NCBI GenBank assembly: GCA_017860335.1 | Contig: JAFNAU010000078.1 | Coordinates: 1-18,868 of the forward strand | Reading direction: 5' to 3' | Length of the DNA stretch: 18,868 nucleotides | Origin: Bacteroidota bacterium | GTDB taxonomy: Bacteria; Bacteroidota; Bacteroidia; Bacteroidales; Paludibacteraceae | In this document: one piece after another, positions 1-6,916 of the stretch | How the letters are laid out: each line of letters begins with the position of its first letter | Position numbering within the stretch: position 1 is the stretch's first letter | Translations under genes and position numbers: made by a program | Notes under the pieces: model-generated | Told to the model about the DNA's origin: nothing | The model's input: the letters and a program-made list of their open reading frames with translations, nothing else | The model's database searches: none

Positions 1-303
1 CAGGGTGGAAATCGGATTTTTCAGTGTTTCAAGATGGACAGTGAGTATATCGGCACCCGCCTTAACAAATCGTTCAATATATTTTTCCGGTTCAACGATC
101 ATCAAATGCACATCCAGCGGCTTCCTGCAATGTTTTTTTACTGCTTCCAGCACCGGAAAACCAAATGAAATATTTGGGACAAAAACCCCGTCCATAACAT
201 CAATGTGCAGCCATTGGGCTTCACTGGCATTGATCATTTCACAAGCTGATTGCAGATTGCCAAAATCAGCAGCCAGCAACGAGGGTGAGATAAATTTACT
301 CAT
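1..303 (-). CDS. rpe: Ribulose-phosphate 3-epimerase, N-terminal part (cut by window edge)
   Basis: This enzyme interconverts D-ribulose 5-phosphate and D-xylulose 5-phosphate in the cytosolic pentose phosphate pathway. Only the first 101 residues are inside the window; the gene continues beyond position 1, and the family is usually about 215-225 residues. Visible family motifs are LLAADFGNL near the N-terminus, HIDVMDGVFVPN (residues about 33-44, with the His and Asp that bind the catalytic metal) and DVHLM (the second metal-binding His). The start codon at 303 gives the normal N-terminus (MSKFISPSLLAADF). It is about 20 bases downstream of a good Bacteroidota-type promoter, so the gene probably has its own transcript. 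Identification is firm; the C-terminal half is not visible. Confidence 0.95.
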   Translation of the reverse strand, partial: MSKFISPSLLAADFGNLQSACEMINASEAQWLHIDVMDGVFVPNISFGFPVLEAVKKHCRKPLDVHLMIVEPEKYIERFVKAGADILTVHLETLKNPISTL

Positions 304-326
304 AACACTGTACGTATTTTAATTTA

Positions 327-356
327 CAAACTTACAGAAAAAAAGAAGATTTTCAA
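327..356 (-). promoter_or_regulatory. Predicted promoter of rpe
   Basis: Read on the minus strand, TTG (356-354) is followed after 19 bases by TAAGTTTG (334-327), an exact match to the Bacteroidota -7 box TAnnTTTG. Transcription would start near 320, giving a leader of roughly 17 bases. Confidence 0.65.
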
Positions 357-380
357 TAGTCCCGGAAATAATTAATCCTC

Positions 381-418
381 AAAAAAAAGAGAGGCTGTGA
401 TTTTACTCATAGCCTCTC
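381..418. terminator. Intrinsic terminator, usable in both directions
   Basis: A 12-bp stem (389-400 with 407-418, one G-T pair) closes a 6-base loop. On the minus strand it is followed by eight Ts (388-381). On the plus strand it is followed by a T-rich run. On the minus strand it lies just upstream of the rpe promoter and would insulate rpe from read-through, or end a transcript starting in 419-650. Confidence 0.75.
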
Positions 419-645
419 ATTTTTCTTGATGAAGTTTTTACTGAATTAATGTGCGTTTGAAATAAACAATTCCACACTAAAAGTTATTAATAATGCATGT
501 TTTTTCTCGAGCTCACGTTATTTATAATGTCAATAGTGTCCCAGTAAAATGTTGATTTAGTTCTGTATCTATATGATATTTTGTTATTTACACATATTAA
601 TTTATAAAACCGATTTGAAATTAGATTCGTTATAATGTGATAATT

Positions 646-676
646 AAAAAAAGAGGTTAGTCGACCTAACCTCTTT
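646..676 (-). terminator. Intrinsic terminator after the 60-residue gene
   Basis: An 8-bp perfect stem (653-660 with 666-673), extended by A-T pairs, has a 5-base loop and a run of seven Ts on the minus strand (652-646). It begins a few bases after the stop codon at 680. It shares an identical 13-base stretch, seven As plus GAGGTT, with the terminator at 1680-1710. Confidence 0.8.
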
Positions 677-679
677 CGT

Positions 680-862
680 TTAATTCAAAATAAATCCGAT
701 AATGTCATTTTCAGTAACTTTCTCAACTTTATAAGCAGCCGCAAACTGCAGGATTTTATTAACAGTGGTTTCACTAGGACCCATTTCTGAGAGAATGAAA
801 TCAAACTGTGAGTTAATTCTGGATGTTGAGTGAATCAGAGTAGAAACTTTACGCATAGGCAT
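680..862 (-). CDS. Small conserved-looking protein downstream of the ECF sigma factor, unknown function
   Basis: This encodes 60 residues (54 if the second ATG at 856 is used), with no signal peptide or membrane segment. The C-terminal half (SETTVNKILQFAAAYKVEKV, ending in GFILN) resembles short Bacteroidales proteins that I recall with the pattern ETIxFLKQFARxYxVE and a terminal LN, but I cannot confirm this by search. It lies 61 bases after the sigma-factor stop codon on the same strand with no terminator between them, and is followed at once by a strong terminator, so it is probably the last gene of a sigma-factor transcript. Its start codon is inside an inverted repeat (852-900), which could limit translation. 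Role unknown; a partner of the sigma factor is only a guess from position. Confidence 0.6.
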   Translation of the reverse strand: MPMRKVSTLIHSTSRINSQFDFILSEMGPSETTVNKILQFAAAYKVEKVTENDIIGFILN

Positions 863-900
863 TTGCTTGTTTTTTTATTTATAAAACGGATGCTTATGCG
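852..900 (-). promoter_or_regulatory. Inverted repeat covering the start codon of the 60-residue gene
   Basis: On the minus-strand RNA, CGCATAAGCAT (900-890) can pair with ATGCCTATGCG (862-852): 10 of 11 positions pair, with one A-C mismatch and a 27-base AT-rich loop. The ATG at 862 and the second ATG at 856 are both in the distal arm, so folding would hide both start codons. The arms are seen directly; a regulatory role is inference. Confidence 0.45.
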
Positions 901-923
901 TTATAGTATATCAACTCAAAAAA

Positions 924-1517
924 TTATTTCAGTTCTAATTGTATGTCATTTTCAGCAGCAATTCGGCGCATGTTTAAAAGTGCATAACGCATCCGGCCTA
1001 AAGCTGTATTAATGCTGACTTCTGTGCGTTCGGCTATTTCCTTGAAACTTAAATCTTCAAAAAAACGCATCCTAATTACTTCCTGTTGCGTTTGCGGAAG
1101 GTAATTAATCAGATTAACCACGTCGGTTAATACCTGATCGTTATTAATGGTGTCTTCCACACTTTTTTCCGATAGCCTTGTGTTGTTGATAATGTCGTAT
1201 TCAATTCCGTCAGCCGAAAATGTGTTTTCGTTTTTTTCGCGGCGGAAATGATCAATAATCAGATTGTGAGCAATGCGGTTGATCCATCCCAAAAACCGGC
1301 CGGTTTCTGCATAACGACCCTGCTGGATGGTACTGATGGCTTTAATAAATGTTTCCTGGAATATATCTTCGGTGAGTTCTTTATTGCGCACAATCAAATA
1401 TATGTACGTATAAACTTTTGATTTGTAGCGCATTAATAATACCTCAAATGCCTCATTATTGCCCTCTTCATACAACCTGACCAAAATATCGTCGGTTAGC
1501 TGAAATATGTTTTTCAT
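924..1517 (-). CDS. ECF-type RNA polymerase sigma-70 factor
   Basis: This is a 197-residue group IV sigma factor that would direct RNA polymerase to a dedicated promoter set. Region 2 covers about residues 22-95, with DIFQETF (51-57) and FLGWINRIAHNLIIDHFRR (75-93), the -10-binding part. Region 4 covers about 131-185, with LPQTQQEVIRMRFFEDLSFKEI followed by a helix-turn-helix ending in GRMRYALLNMRR. An acidic linker of about 35 residues joins them. No anti-sigma gene is next to it; the only close partner is the 60-residue gene downstream. It resembles the constitutively present ECF factors common in Bacteroidales rather than those paired with FecR/SusCD systems, but its regulon cannot be read from this window. 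It has a near-consensus promoter about 85 bases upstream. Confidence 0.92.
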   Translation of the reverse strand: MKNIFQLTDDILVRLYEEGNNEAFEVLLMRYKSKVYTYIYLIVRNKELTEDIFQETFIKAISTIQQGRYAETGRFLGWINRIAHNLIIDHFRREKNENTFSADGIEYDIINNTRLSEKSVEDTINNDQVLTDVVNLINYLPQTQQEVIRMRFFEDLSFKEIAERTEVSINTALGRMRYALLNMRRIAAENDIQLELK

Positions 1518-1607
1518 TACTTCTAGATTTTAAAAATAGAGTAATTCTGGGCAATAGGCGTATTGAAATTAATTAATAATTGATTGTTGATATTATAATT
1601 TATGCTG

Positions 1608-1639
1608 CAAATGTAAATATTACTTTTTTTAATTCCAAA
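1608..1639 (-). promoter_or_regulatory. Predicted promoter of the ECF sigma gene
   Basis: On the minus strand TTTG (1639-1636) is followed after 20 bases by TACATTTG (1615-1608). Both boxes and the spacing match the primary Bacteroidota promoter. Transcription would start near 1601, leaving a leader of about 85 bases before the ATG at 1517. Confidence 0.7.
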
Positions 1640-1679
1640 AATAAATGCGGTTAATGTGCAAATAAATATCAAAAATGAT

Positions 1680-1710
1680 AAAAAAAGAGGTTTCCCGTAT
1701 AAAAAACCTC
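1680..1710 (-). terminator. Intrinsic terminator of the rlmI operon
   Basis: A 7-bp stem (1687-1693 with 1704-1710) is followed on the minus strand by seven Ts (1686-1680). It starts 17 bases after the methyltransferase stop codon at 1727. Confidence 0.8.
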
Positions 1711-1726
1711 AAAATGTTAACCGATA

Positions 1727-2905
1727 TTATTCAACGTAAAGTACTAATCCTTTCAAATATTCTCCTTCAGGGTGATAGATGTTAATAGGATGATCAGCCG
1801 GCTGTGTAAGTTGATGAAGAATACGCACGTTTCGTTTGGCTTCGGCTGCTGCACTGAAAACCGCGAGCCGGAACTGATCTTTGGAAATAACCTGCGAACA
1901 GGAGAAAGTAAATAGTATGCTGTTTGGTTTTATTTGTTGTAATGCTTTCAAATTCAGTCGTTTGTATCCTTTCAGAGCGTTGCGTACGGCATCCCTGTGT
2001 TTGGCAAATGCGGGAGGATCAAGTATTATCAGGTCGTATTCCTCGTGCATATCATTCAAAAACCTGAACGCGTCTTCAGCATACGAGCAATGATTTTTTG
2101 CATCAGGAAAATTAACGGATATATTTTTGTCTGTTAGTTCAATAGCTTTTGCAGAGCTGTCAACCGAATGTACAAGTTTTGCACCACCCCGTAATGCATA
2201 CACTGAAAAACCTCCGGTATAACAAAACATATTCAGCACTTTTTTTCCGGCCGAGTATTTCTCGAGCAATGCCCGGTTGTCACGCTGATCAACAAAAAAG
2301 CCGGTTTTTTGCCCTTTCAGCCAGTCCACCTGAAGTTCCAGCCCGTTTTCCACTGCTTTGAAAGTATCACTTGCTTTCCCGATCAGATATCCGTCTTCCG
2401 GATTAACGGGAGCATTGAAGGGTAGGGTGGTTTCTGATTTGTAAAACACATTTCTGACCGCCGGAACAGCAGCAACGATTGCTTCGGCAATCATCTGACG
2501 ATTTAGGTGCATTCCTACCGAATGTGCCTGAAATACTGCAGTGTCGTCATATACATCGACAATCAGTCCGGGGAGAAAATCACCTTCGCCGTGAATTAGC
2601 CTGTAAGTATTGTTGTAAGGCGGATTGATCAGTCCAAGTTCAACACGAACTCCGTAAGCTTGACTGATTTTTTTTTGCCAGAAGTCAGAATCGATATTCT
2701 GCTTATCGAAACTCATAACACGAACAGCAATACTGCCAATCTGGTAATGTCCGACAGCAAGAAAGTTACCCTGCTGATCAACAACTTCTACCACTTCTCC
2801 TTCCTGAGGCTTTCCCGTAATACGCTGAATAGCTCCTGAAAAGACCCACGGGTGGAAACGTAGTAAACTTTCTTCCTTTTTTGGCTTTAACTGAACTGTT
2901 ATCAT
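1727..2905 (-). CDS. rlmI: Class I SAM-dependent rRNA methyltransferase, RlmI-like (COG1092)
   Basis: The 392-residue length is close to that of E. coli RlmI, which makes m5C1962 in 23S rRNA. A PUA-type RNA-binding domain occupies about residues 1-75 (start LKPKKEESLLRFHPWVFSGA is typical). A middle domain leads to the Rossmann methyltransferase, with KTGFFVDQRDNR (200-211), the SAM-binding loop VLNMFCYTGGFS (223-234), an acidic residue in HSVDSS (246-251), DPPAF (296-300) and the catalytic cysteine region TFSCS (333-337). The end HPEGEYLKGL is also family-typical. It is the last gene of a minus-strand run with DUF5063 and the exonuclease (28-base gap upstream), followed by a terminator. The exact target base in this organism is inferred from the family. 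Confidence 0.93.
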   Translation of the reverse strand: MITVQLKPKKEESLLRFHPWVFSGAIQRITGKPQEGEVVEVVDQQGNFLAVGHYQIGSIAVRVMSFDKQNIDSDFWQKKISQAYGVRVELGLINPPYNNTYRLIHGEGDFLPGLIVDVYDDTAVFQAHSVGMHLNRQMIAEAIVAAVPAVRNVFYKSETTLPFNAPVNPEDGYLIGKASDTFKAVENGLELQVDWLKGQKTGFFVDQRDNRALLEKYSAGKKVLNMFCYTGGFSVYALRGGAKLVHSVDSSAKAIELTDKNISVNFPDAKNHCSYAEDAFRFLNDMHEEYDLIILDPPAFAKHRDAVRNALKGYKRLNLKALQQIKPNSILFTFSCSQVISKDQFRLAVFSAAAEAKRNVRILHQLTQPADHPINIYHPEGEYLKGLVLYVE

Positions 2906-2933
2906 GGCTAATAATTGCTGTAAATTTGTTTGT

Positions 2934-3566
2934 TTACTGTTGAATGGAATTCACTTCCGAAATCAGTTTTTCGATTTCTTTCTGCGTGAGTTTTTCTTTT
3001 TCTATCAGGTGCAGATAAATCTGAAGGCACGCCCATGCATCGGTAGCAGCGTAGCATGCCTGTTGCTCGGTAAGTACTGGGTTTTCCCAGTTACTCAGAC
3101 GTTGCGATTTTGATATCTTCCGGTTGAAAAGGATGGCATAAATTTTCTGCAGACTAAGTTCAAGTATTCCGTAATCTTTGGCTATATTCTGCAAGTCAAT
3201 AAAATTAGCAGGCTTTATGGCCGATCTTTTTTTCAACCCGTTGAAATCATCACGCAAAGAAAGTCCGACCTTTTTTATCTTTTCATCGGCCAGAAACCGC
3301 AGTAATTCTTCCGGAAAGCCAATTTTATTCAATCTGAAAAGGAAGCACTTGTCCAGGGTGGAAATCTGTATCAACGAAACCTTATGTGTGGTTCCGCGCT
3401 GAAACGAAGGTTTGGTTTCGGTGTCCAGACCAACAAATTTTTGTTGTCTGAGATATTCCAGCGCCGGTTTTATTTTGAGAAGTTCATCGACGATAATAAT
3501 CTCTCCCCTGAATTCGGCAATAGGTAACGTGTTGACTTCTTCTTTTGTTATTTTAGGTGTAAGCAT
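2934..3566 (-). CDS. 3'-5' exonuclease domain protein, DEDDy type (RNase D-like)
   Basis: This is a 210-residue single-domain nuclease of the DnaQ-like DEDDy group. Exo I is FVGLDTETKPSF with Asp48 and Glu50. Exo II is GLSLRDDFNGL with Asp106/Asp107. Exo III is CYAATDAWACLQIY with Tyr172 and Asp176. All catalytic acids are therefore present. It lacks the HRDC domains of full RNase D, so it belongs with the short 3'-5' exonuclease proteins common in Bacteroidales. Gaps are 9 bases to DUF5063 upstream and 28 bases to rlmI downstream, so it is almost certainly cotranscribed with both. A substrate in stable RNA processing is suggested by the rRNA methyltransferase neighbour but not proven. Confidence 0.92.
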   Translation of the reverse strand: MLTPKITKEEVNTLPIAEFRGEIIIVDELLKIKPALEYLRQQKFVGLDTETKPSFQRGTTHKVSLIQISTLDKCFLFRLNKIGFPEELLRFLADEKIKKVGLSLRDDFNGLKKRSAIKPANFIDLQNIAKDYGILELSLQKIYAILFNRKISKSQRLSNWENPVLTEQQACYAATDAWACLQIYLHLIEKEKLTQKEIEKLISEVNSIQQ

Positions 3567-3575
3567 TTTTTGTAT

Positions 3576-4187
3576 TTAATCTTCTGTTTGAAATCTCAGA
3601 AAACTATCCCGATCAAGTTTTCTGTAATCATCCGGATCTAAATCAGTGTTATCTTCATCTGCTCCGAAACTGTCGCTGTACTGCAGAGAGTGGAGGGCAC
3701 GCAAGGCATTCAGCAGTTTTTGTCCCCAGTGTTCGGCAAACGTTTCGATACAAGCCTGCAGTGATGTTTCCATGATTTCATCTTCACCAATCTGATAGTT
3801 GGCAGCGAAGTCTTTCAGTTCCTGGTAAATATCTGCCAGATTTTCGGAAATGAATGCGGCTATCGGGGTATCGCTGAAAGGCATGTTAGGATCGAATACT
3901 TCCAGAAAACTATCGTCAGATCCCAGCAATTCAGCCACCTGTTCCTTTACAAAAATATAGTCCTCTTCCGTAACGAAATGTTCGATACCTCCGTCAGTGT
4001 CGAGTCCCGAAATATCAACCATTGTGGTTTTCAGATAAAGCAGAGGCAGTATTTTTGTTGCTTTGGCGACGAATTCAATTTTTCCAAAATCGGCAGAGTT
4101 TTCGAGAAAAAGGCATGTTTCCGCTGCCACAGTCACGAATTCAATGACGTTTTTTGAATAGATAAATTTTTGCTCAGTCATATTCAA
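3576..4187 (-). CDS. DUF5063 domain protein
   Basis: This encodes 203 residues, strongly acidic, without signal peptide or membrane segment, so it is cytosolic. The N-terminal YSKNVIEFVTVAAETCLFLE and the long helical composition match what I recall of DUF5063 proteins of Bacteroidetes, which have no assigned function. The C-terminal 40 residues are rich in Asp (DEDNTDLDPDDY). It sits 9 bases upstream of the exonuclease; I recall the same trio with the RlmI-like enzyme in other Bacteroidales, which hints at a role around RNA. An exact -7 box lies only 13 bases before the start codon. Confidence 0.8.
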   Translation of the reverse strand: MNMTEQKFIYSKNVIEFVTVAAETCLFLENSADFGKIEFVAKATKILPLLYLKTTMVDISGLDTDGGIEHFVTEEDYIFVKEQVAELLGSDDSFLEVFDPNMPFSDTPIAAFISENLADIYQELKDFAANYQIGEDEIMETSLQACIETFAEHWGQKLLNALRALHSLQYSDSFGADEDNTDLDPDDYRKLDRDSFLRFQTED

Positions 4188-4200
4188 TTTTTTAAGTTTA

Positions 4201-4208
4201 CAAAAGTA
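4201..4208 (-). promoter_or_regulatory. Possible -7 box ahead of the DUF5063 gene
   Basis: TACTTTTG on the minus strand (4208-4201) fits TAnnTTTG exactly, but no TTG stands at the right distance upstream and the leader would be only a few bases long. It could allow the DUF5063-exonuclease-rlmI trio to be expressed apart from the broken acyltransferase gene. Confidence 0.35.
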
Positions 4209-4219
4209 GCAAAAATTCT

Positions 4220-5100
4220 CTACTTTCTCATTTTTTCAAGGGCTCTAGCTTTCAGGTACCGTTCGAGCGATTCGGGAGTAGTTTTCCACCGCTGATGCAT
4301 CCAAACCCACTGGGCCGGATTTTTACGGATCATATCTTCAATCACTTTGTTCTGATTGATGGTATTGGTTATCAGGTCTTCTGAAGGATTGGTGGTTTTC
4401 ACTGTCGGAAGTTCGGGATAAATAATAAACCGGTACTTTCCGTCTTCACGCCGTGTCATCACCATGGGGACAAGGGCGTCATGATGATCAGGCACTCGCC
4501 GCGTTTCAGCACATCGACAAGCGTCTGGTATGAACCTTCCCGGGTAATATTTTTCATTCCTCTCCGTTGGCGAAATTTTACCATCAGCTTTTCGAGCAGT
4601 TCCATTTTCATGGCTTTACTGGCTGCGGATGTTTCATAACCCAGCATGGGAGGTGTAATAGCTGCAAATTCCCAGGAACTCAGGTGAGGAATCAAACAGA
4701 TAACCCCTTTTCCTCTGTCGTATGCATCCCGTAAATGCTCTTCTCCCTGAACTTCTACCAGCTTGAAGTATTTTTTCCGGTCTTTTACATGCGAGTATGC
4801 CATGTAGTCGAAAAAAGCCTTTATTGATTCGGTTAGTGATGATTTTGCCATACACACAATTTCGTTCTCCGTCAGTTCTTCACCGTAAATCATTCTGAGA
4901 TTATTCAGCGCACGGTCGCGGGAGTTTTTGCCGAATTTATAAAACAACATACCACCAAAATCAGCAAAATGACGAACCCACTTTACTGGTAAAATTCTGA
5001 AAATTAGAATTGTGGTGAGTAAAGGTATGAAAAGCAACAACAGCACCGTTTTACGACGGATAGTCTTGAGTTGGTATTTATGTTTCGAATAAAAAGACAT
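4220..5100 (-). pseudogene. Lipid A biosynthesis (LpxL/HtrB-like) acyltransferase, broken by an internal deletion
   Basis: Intact family members attach secondary acyl chains to lipid A at the inner membrane. The first frame (5100-4459) gives 213 residues: an N-terminal membrane segment (about 18-36), the catalytic H-X4-E motif HLSSWE (His139, Glu144), then GECLIIM. The second frame (from about 4481 to 4220) supplies the C-terminus, DALVPMVMTRREDGKYRF through the Trp-rich end NPAQWVWMHQRWKTTPESLERY. Aligned from memory with E. coli LpxL, about 34 residues that should lie between GECLIIM and DALVPM are absent, and the frame changes at the same point (loss of 3n+1 bases, about 100). The deleted part normally carries the Asp-Gln/His and Gly-Pro region of the active site, so the product should be inactive. 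The junction is near 4477-4485. It precedes DUF5063 by 32 bases on the same strand. An assembly error is the alternative. Confidence 0.85.
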
Positions 5101-5189
5101 TTGTTAAAAATATAAAACAATAATGATGGAATATATGTTATAATAACAAGATCGACTTAATTTATCCAATTAATAAAAAACAGTAAACA

Positions 5190-5438
5190 ATGGAAGAAAA
5201 TACAGAAAAACTTGTTGTAGCGAAATATTACGATTCAGTGCTGAACGCTGAACTTGATATGGAAGTGCTAAAGAACAGCAACATTGAGAGCACGGTTACG
5301 GACGACATGATGGTCGGGATTTTTCCGCTTTTCGACGAAAAAGAGCGGGGTATCAGTCTGCTGGTGTTCGAAAAAGATCTGGACGTAGCGCTTCAGATAC
5401 TTGACGATTACCACGGTTCGACCCCAGTGAACGAGTAA
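5190..5438 (+). CDS. DUF2007 family protein (putative signal-transducing protein)
   Basis: This encodes 82 residues with the family pattern: an opening strand KLVVAKYYDSVLNAELDMEVLKNSNIES, where the helix samples two chain ends, and a closing strand ISLLVFEKDLDVALQILDDY. This is the ACT/PII-like fold of DUF2007, whose function is unknown despite the family title. It is acidic and cytosolic. The start codon at 5190 is preceded by an AT-rich leader with no Shine-Dalgarno sequence, normal for Bacteroidota. It is divergent from the broken acyltransferase (90 bases). Its stop codon directly abuts the stop codon of the convergent folK fusion. Confidence 0.82.
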   Translation: MEENTEKLVVAKYYDSVLNAELDMEVLKNSNIESTVTDDMMVGIFPLFDEKERGISLLVFEKDLDVALQILDDYHGSTPVNE

Positions 5439-6305
5439 TCAGTCGTACAGGTAAAAAATGCGCTCCATAAGTTCCCATTTTTCATCGGAACTTGTTCCTT
5501 TCTCAACCAGTTGAAAAACAGACATATAATCTTCCCATTCAGCCTGACGGGGAAGTGTTGCCAGTTTGGCAAATGCTGCATCCCAACTGAAATTGACGGG
5601 TGTTTCCAGAATCATGAAAAGTTTTGTGCCGAGCAGGTAAATTTCCATTTCCAGAATACCAACTTCCCGGATACCCGCGGGTATTTCTTTCCATATCTCA
5701 TGCTCGCTGTGACGTTTCACATATTCAGCGATGAGTTCCGGATCGTTTCTCAAATCCATAGTCTGACAAAACCTTTTGGTAGGAACGCTGAATTTCCTGC
5801 AGGTGTAACCCTCCTTGTAACTTTTCGTCATTCGCATATCTGATTTAATACGTTTATTTTTCAGTTCAATGATTGACTGGTTGAGTACCGGATGTACCAG
5901 ATCCGGAGCAATTTCGGCTAATGGCGTAAGCACAAAGTCTCTGAGGTGAAGCATTGGATGTGGCAATTTCAGACCCGGCTGATCTATTATCCTGTTTTCG
6001 TAGAATAAAATGTCAATATCAATGATACGGTCTGAATAGGCGCCATCCGATTTGGCACTTCTGCCCATTTTTTGTTCTATCTCTTTAGTCTTTTCGAGCA
6101 ACGAAAACGGGTCAAGTTTAGTATCGATAAGAATGACAGCATTCAGAAAATCATTGTCGGAGTTGAATCCCCAGGGTTTCGATTGGTAAAATGATGAAAC
6201 ATTTGCTATCGCACCGACTTCACAGCCAATAATACGGATAGCGTGATTAAGATTTTGGGCTTTGTCGCCCAGATTTGTTCCCAAGCCAATAAATACCAGC
6301 GACAT
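5439..6305 (-). CDS. folK: FolK (HPPK) fused to an L-rhamnose mutarotase-like domain
   Basis: This is a 288-residue protein with two domains. Residues about 1-152 are 6-hydroxymethyl-7,8-dihydropterin pyrophosphokinase of folate synthesis: GLGTNLGDK, QSKPWGF, the Mg/ATP site in DRIIDIDILFY, and LPHPMLHLRDFVLTPLAEI. Residues about 177-288 match the RhaM/DUF718 mutarotase family, which flips the anomers of rhamnose or fucose: DLRNDPELIAEYVKRHSEHEIW (candidate catalytic His), then MEIYLLGTKLFMILET and EKWELMERIFYLYD. Ordinary FolK is about 150-170 residues and ordinary mutarotase about 105, so this is a full fusion with a 25-residue basic linker. An upstream ATG at 6347 is open, but an exact -7 box at 6328-6321 lies inside that extension, so I choose 6305. 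An internal ATG at 5837 could give a free mutarotase. Confidence 0.9.
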   Translation of the reverse strand: MSLVFIGLGTNLGDKAQNLNHAIRIIGCEVGAIANVSSFYQSKPWGFNSDNDFLNAVILIDTKLDPFSLLEKTKEIEQKMGRSAKSDGAYSDRIIDIDILFYENRIIDQPGLKLPHPMLHLRDFVLTPLAEIAPDLVHPVLNQSIIELKNKRIKSDMRMTKSYKEGYTCRKFSVPTKRFCQTMDLRNDPELIAEYVKRHSEHEIWKEIPAGIREVGILEMEIYLLGTKLFMILETPVNFSWDAAFAKLATLPRQAEWEDYMSVFQLVEKGTSSDEKWELMERIFYLYD

Positions 6306-6320
6306 TTTTTCTTTTTGATG

Positions 6321-6328
6321 CAAATGTA
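6321..6328 (-). promoter_or_regulatory. Predicted -7 box of folK
   Basis: TACATTTG on the minus strand (6328-6321) fits TAnnTTTG exactly. The nearest TTTG (6348-6345) is only 16 bases further up, shorter than the usual 19-21. The start of transcription near 6314 would leave a leader of about 9 bases, which decides for the ATG at 6305. Confidence 0.5.
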
Positions 6329-6353
6329 GTGATTTTTGAATATGCAAACGTTT

Positions 6354-6386
6354 AAAAACAAAACGACTTTGCAGTTGACAAAGCCG
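6354..6386 (-). terminator. Intrinsic terminator of the SPOR lipoprotein gene
   Basis: An 8-bp stem (6386-6379 with 6371-6364; one G-U pair in the minus-strand RNA) with a 7-base loop is followed by TTTTGTTTTT on the minus strand. It begins 29 bases after the stop codon at 6416 and separates that gene from folK. Confidence 0.75.
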
Positions 6387-6415
6387 TTTTTATTTATGTT
6401 TAGTGTTCAGCTGTA

Positions 6416-6871
6416 TTATTTTTGAACCAGCACCCATGCGTCGGGGAAGCGGGTGTTGATCTGATTGATGCGTTCGCGGGCCTGAGAGTATTCGTTGAAC
6501 GATGCAATGAGAACGCGGTACATGCCTTGTTCGTTCACAACCACGATGGCGCTGTTGCCTTCGCTGTTCAGCGTACGTTGCAGATTTTTTGCATTCTGCT
6601 GGATAGAAAAGCTACCAACTACAACATGGTATTTATTGTTGAAAGCAGCAGAGTTGGTTTCACCTTCAGCCAGACTGAATTTTTCATTACGGGTTTTTTC
6701 TACTTCTTCGGTAGTGGCGGTCATTGTAGCAGCAGTTGCCTGAGTATTGGTCTTTGCAGTTGCTTCAACATTGGCTCCCGAAATTTCAGTAACTTTTTGT
6801 TTTGATTTACATGATGTAGCGCCGGCAACAATTACAGCAGCTATCAGGATTATTCCAAAAATCTTTTTCAT
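6416..6871 (-). CDS. SPOR-domain lipoprotein
   Basis: This encodes 151 residues. A lipoprotein signal (MKKIFGIILIAAVIVAGATS) ends at Cys21, so the mature protein should be lipid-anchored in the periplasm. A Thr/Ala/Glu-rich linker follows (about 28-75). A C-terminal SPOR domain (about 79-151) starts with YHVVVGSFSIQQNAKNLQRTL and ends with YRVLIASFNEYSQARERIN and DAWVLVQK. SPOR domains bind peptidoglycan stripped of stem peptides, mostly at division sites, so a cell-wall or septal role is likely. It stands alone, with a promoter upstream and a terminator downstream, and is divergent from superoxide dismutase (193 bases apart). Confidence 0.88.
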   Translation of the reverse strand: MKKIFGIILIAAVIVAGATSCKSKQKVTEISGANVEATAKTNTQATAATMTATTEEVEKTRNEKFSLAEGETNSAAFNNKYHVVVGSFSIQQNAKNLQRTLNSEGNSAIVVVNEQGMYRVLIASFNEYSQARERINQINTRFPDAWVLVQK

Positions 6872-6916
6872 TTTCTAAGAATTTATGTTTGTAAAAATTT
6901 AACTAATTTTGTATTG

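Larger units (their letters stand above)
304..679. other. Gene-free interval between rpe and the small 60-residue gene
   Basis: This holds the rpe promoter (327-356), a hairpin terminator (381-418) and the terminator of the small gene (646-676). The 230 bases between the two hairpins are AT-rich with no convincing open frame and no exact TAnnTTTG box on the strand that would feed the 389-418 hairpin. A direct repeat of 13 bases with one mismatch (483-495 and 517-529) is the only internal structure seen. Confidence 0.6.

Noticed and set aside
531..560. CAATAGTG shared with the right end of the MITE-like element, suggesting another insertion near 531
   Set aside because: The match is only 8 bases, no second end or flanking repeat could be found, and the sequence is AT-rich.
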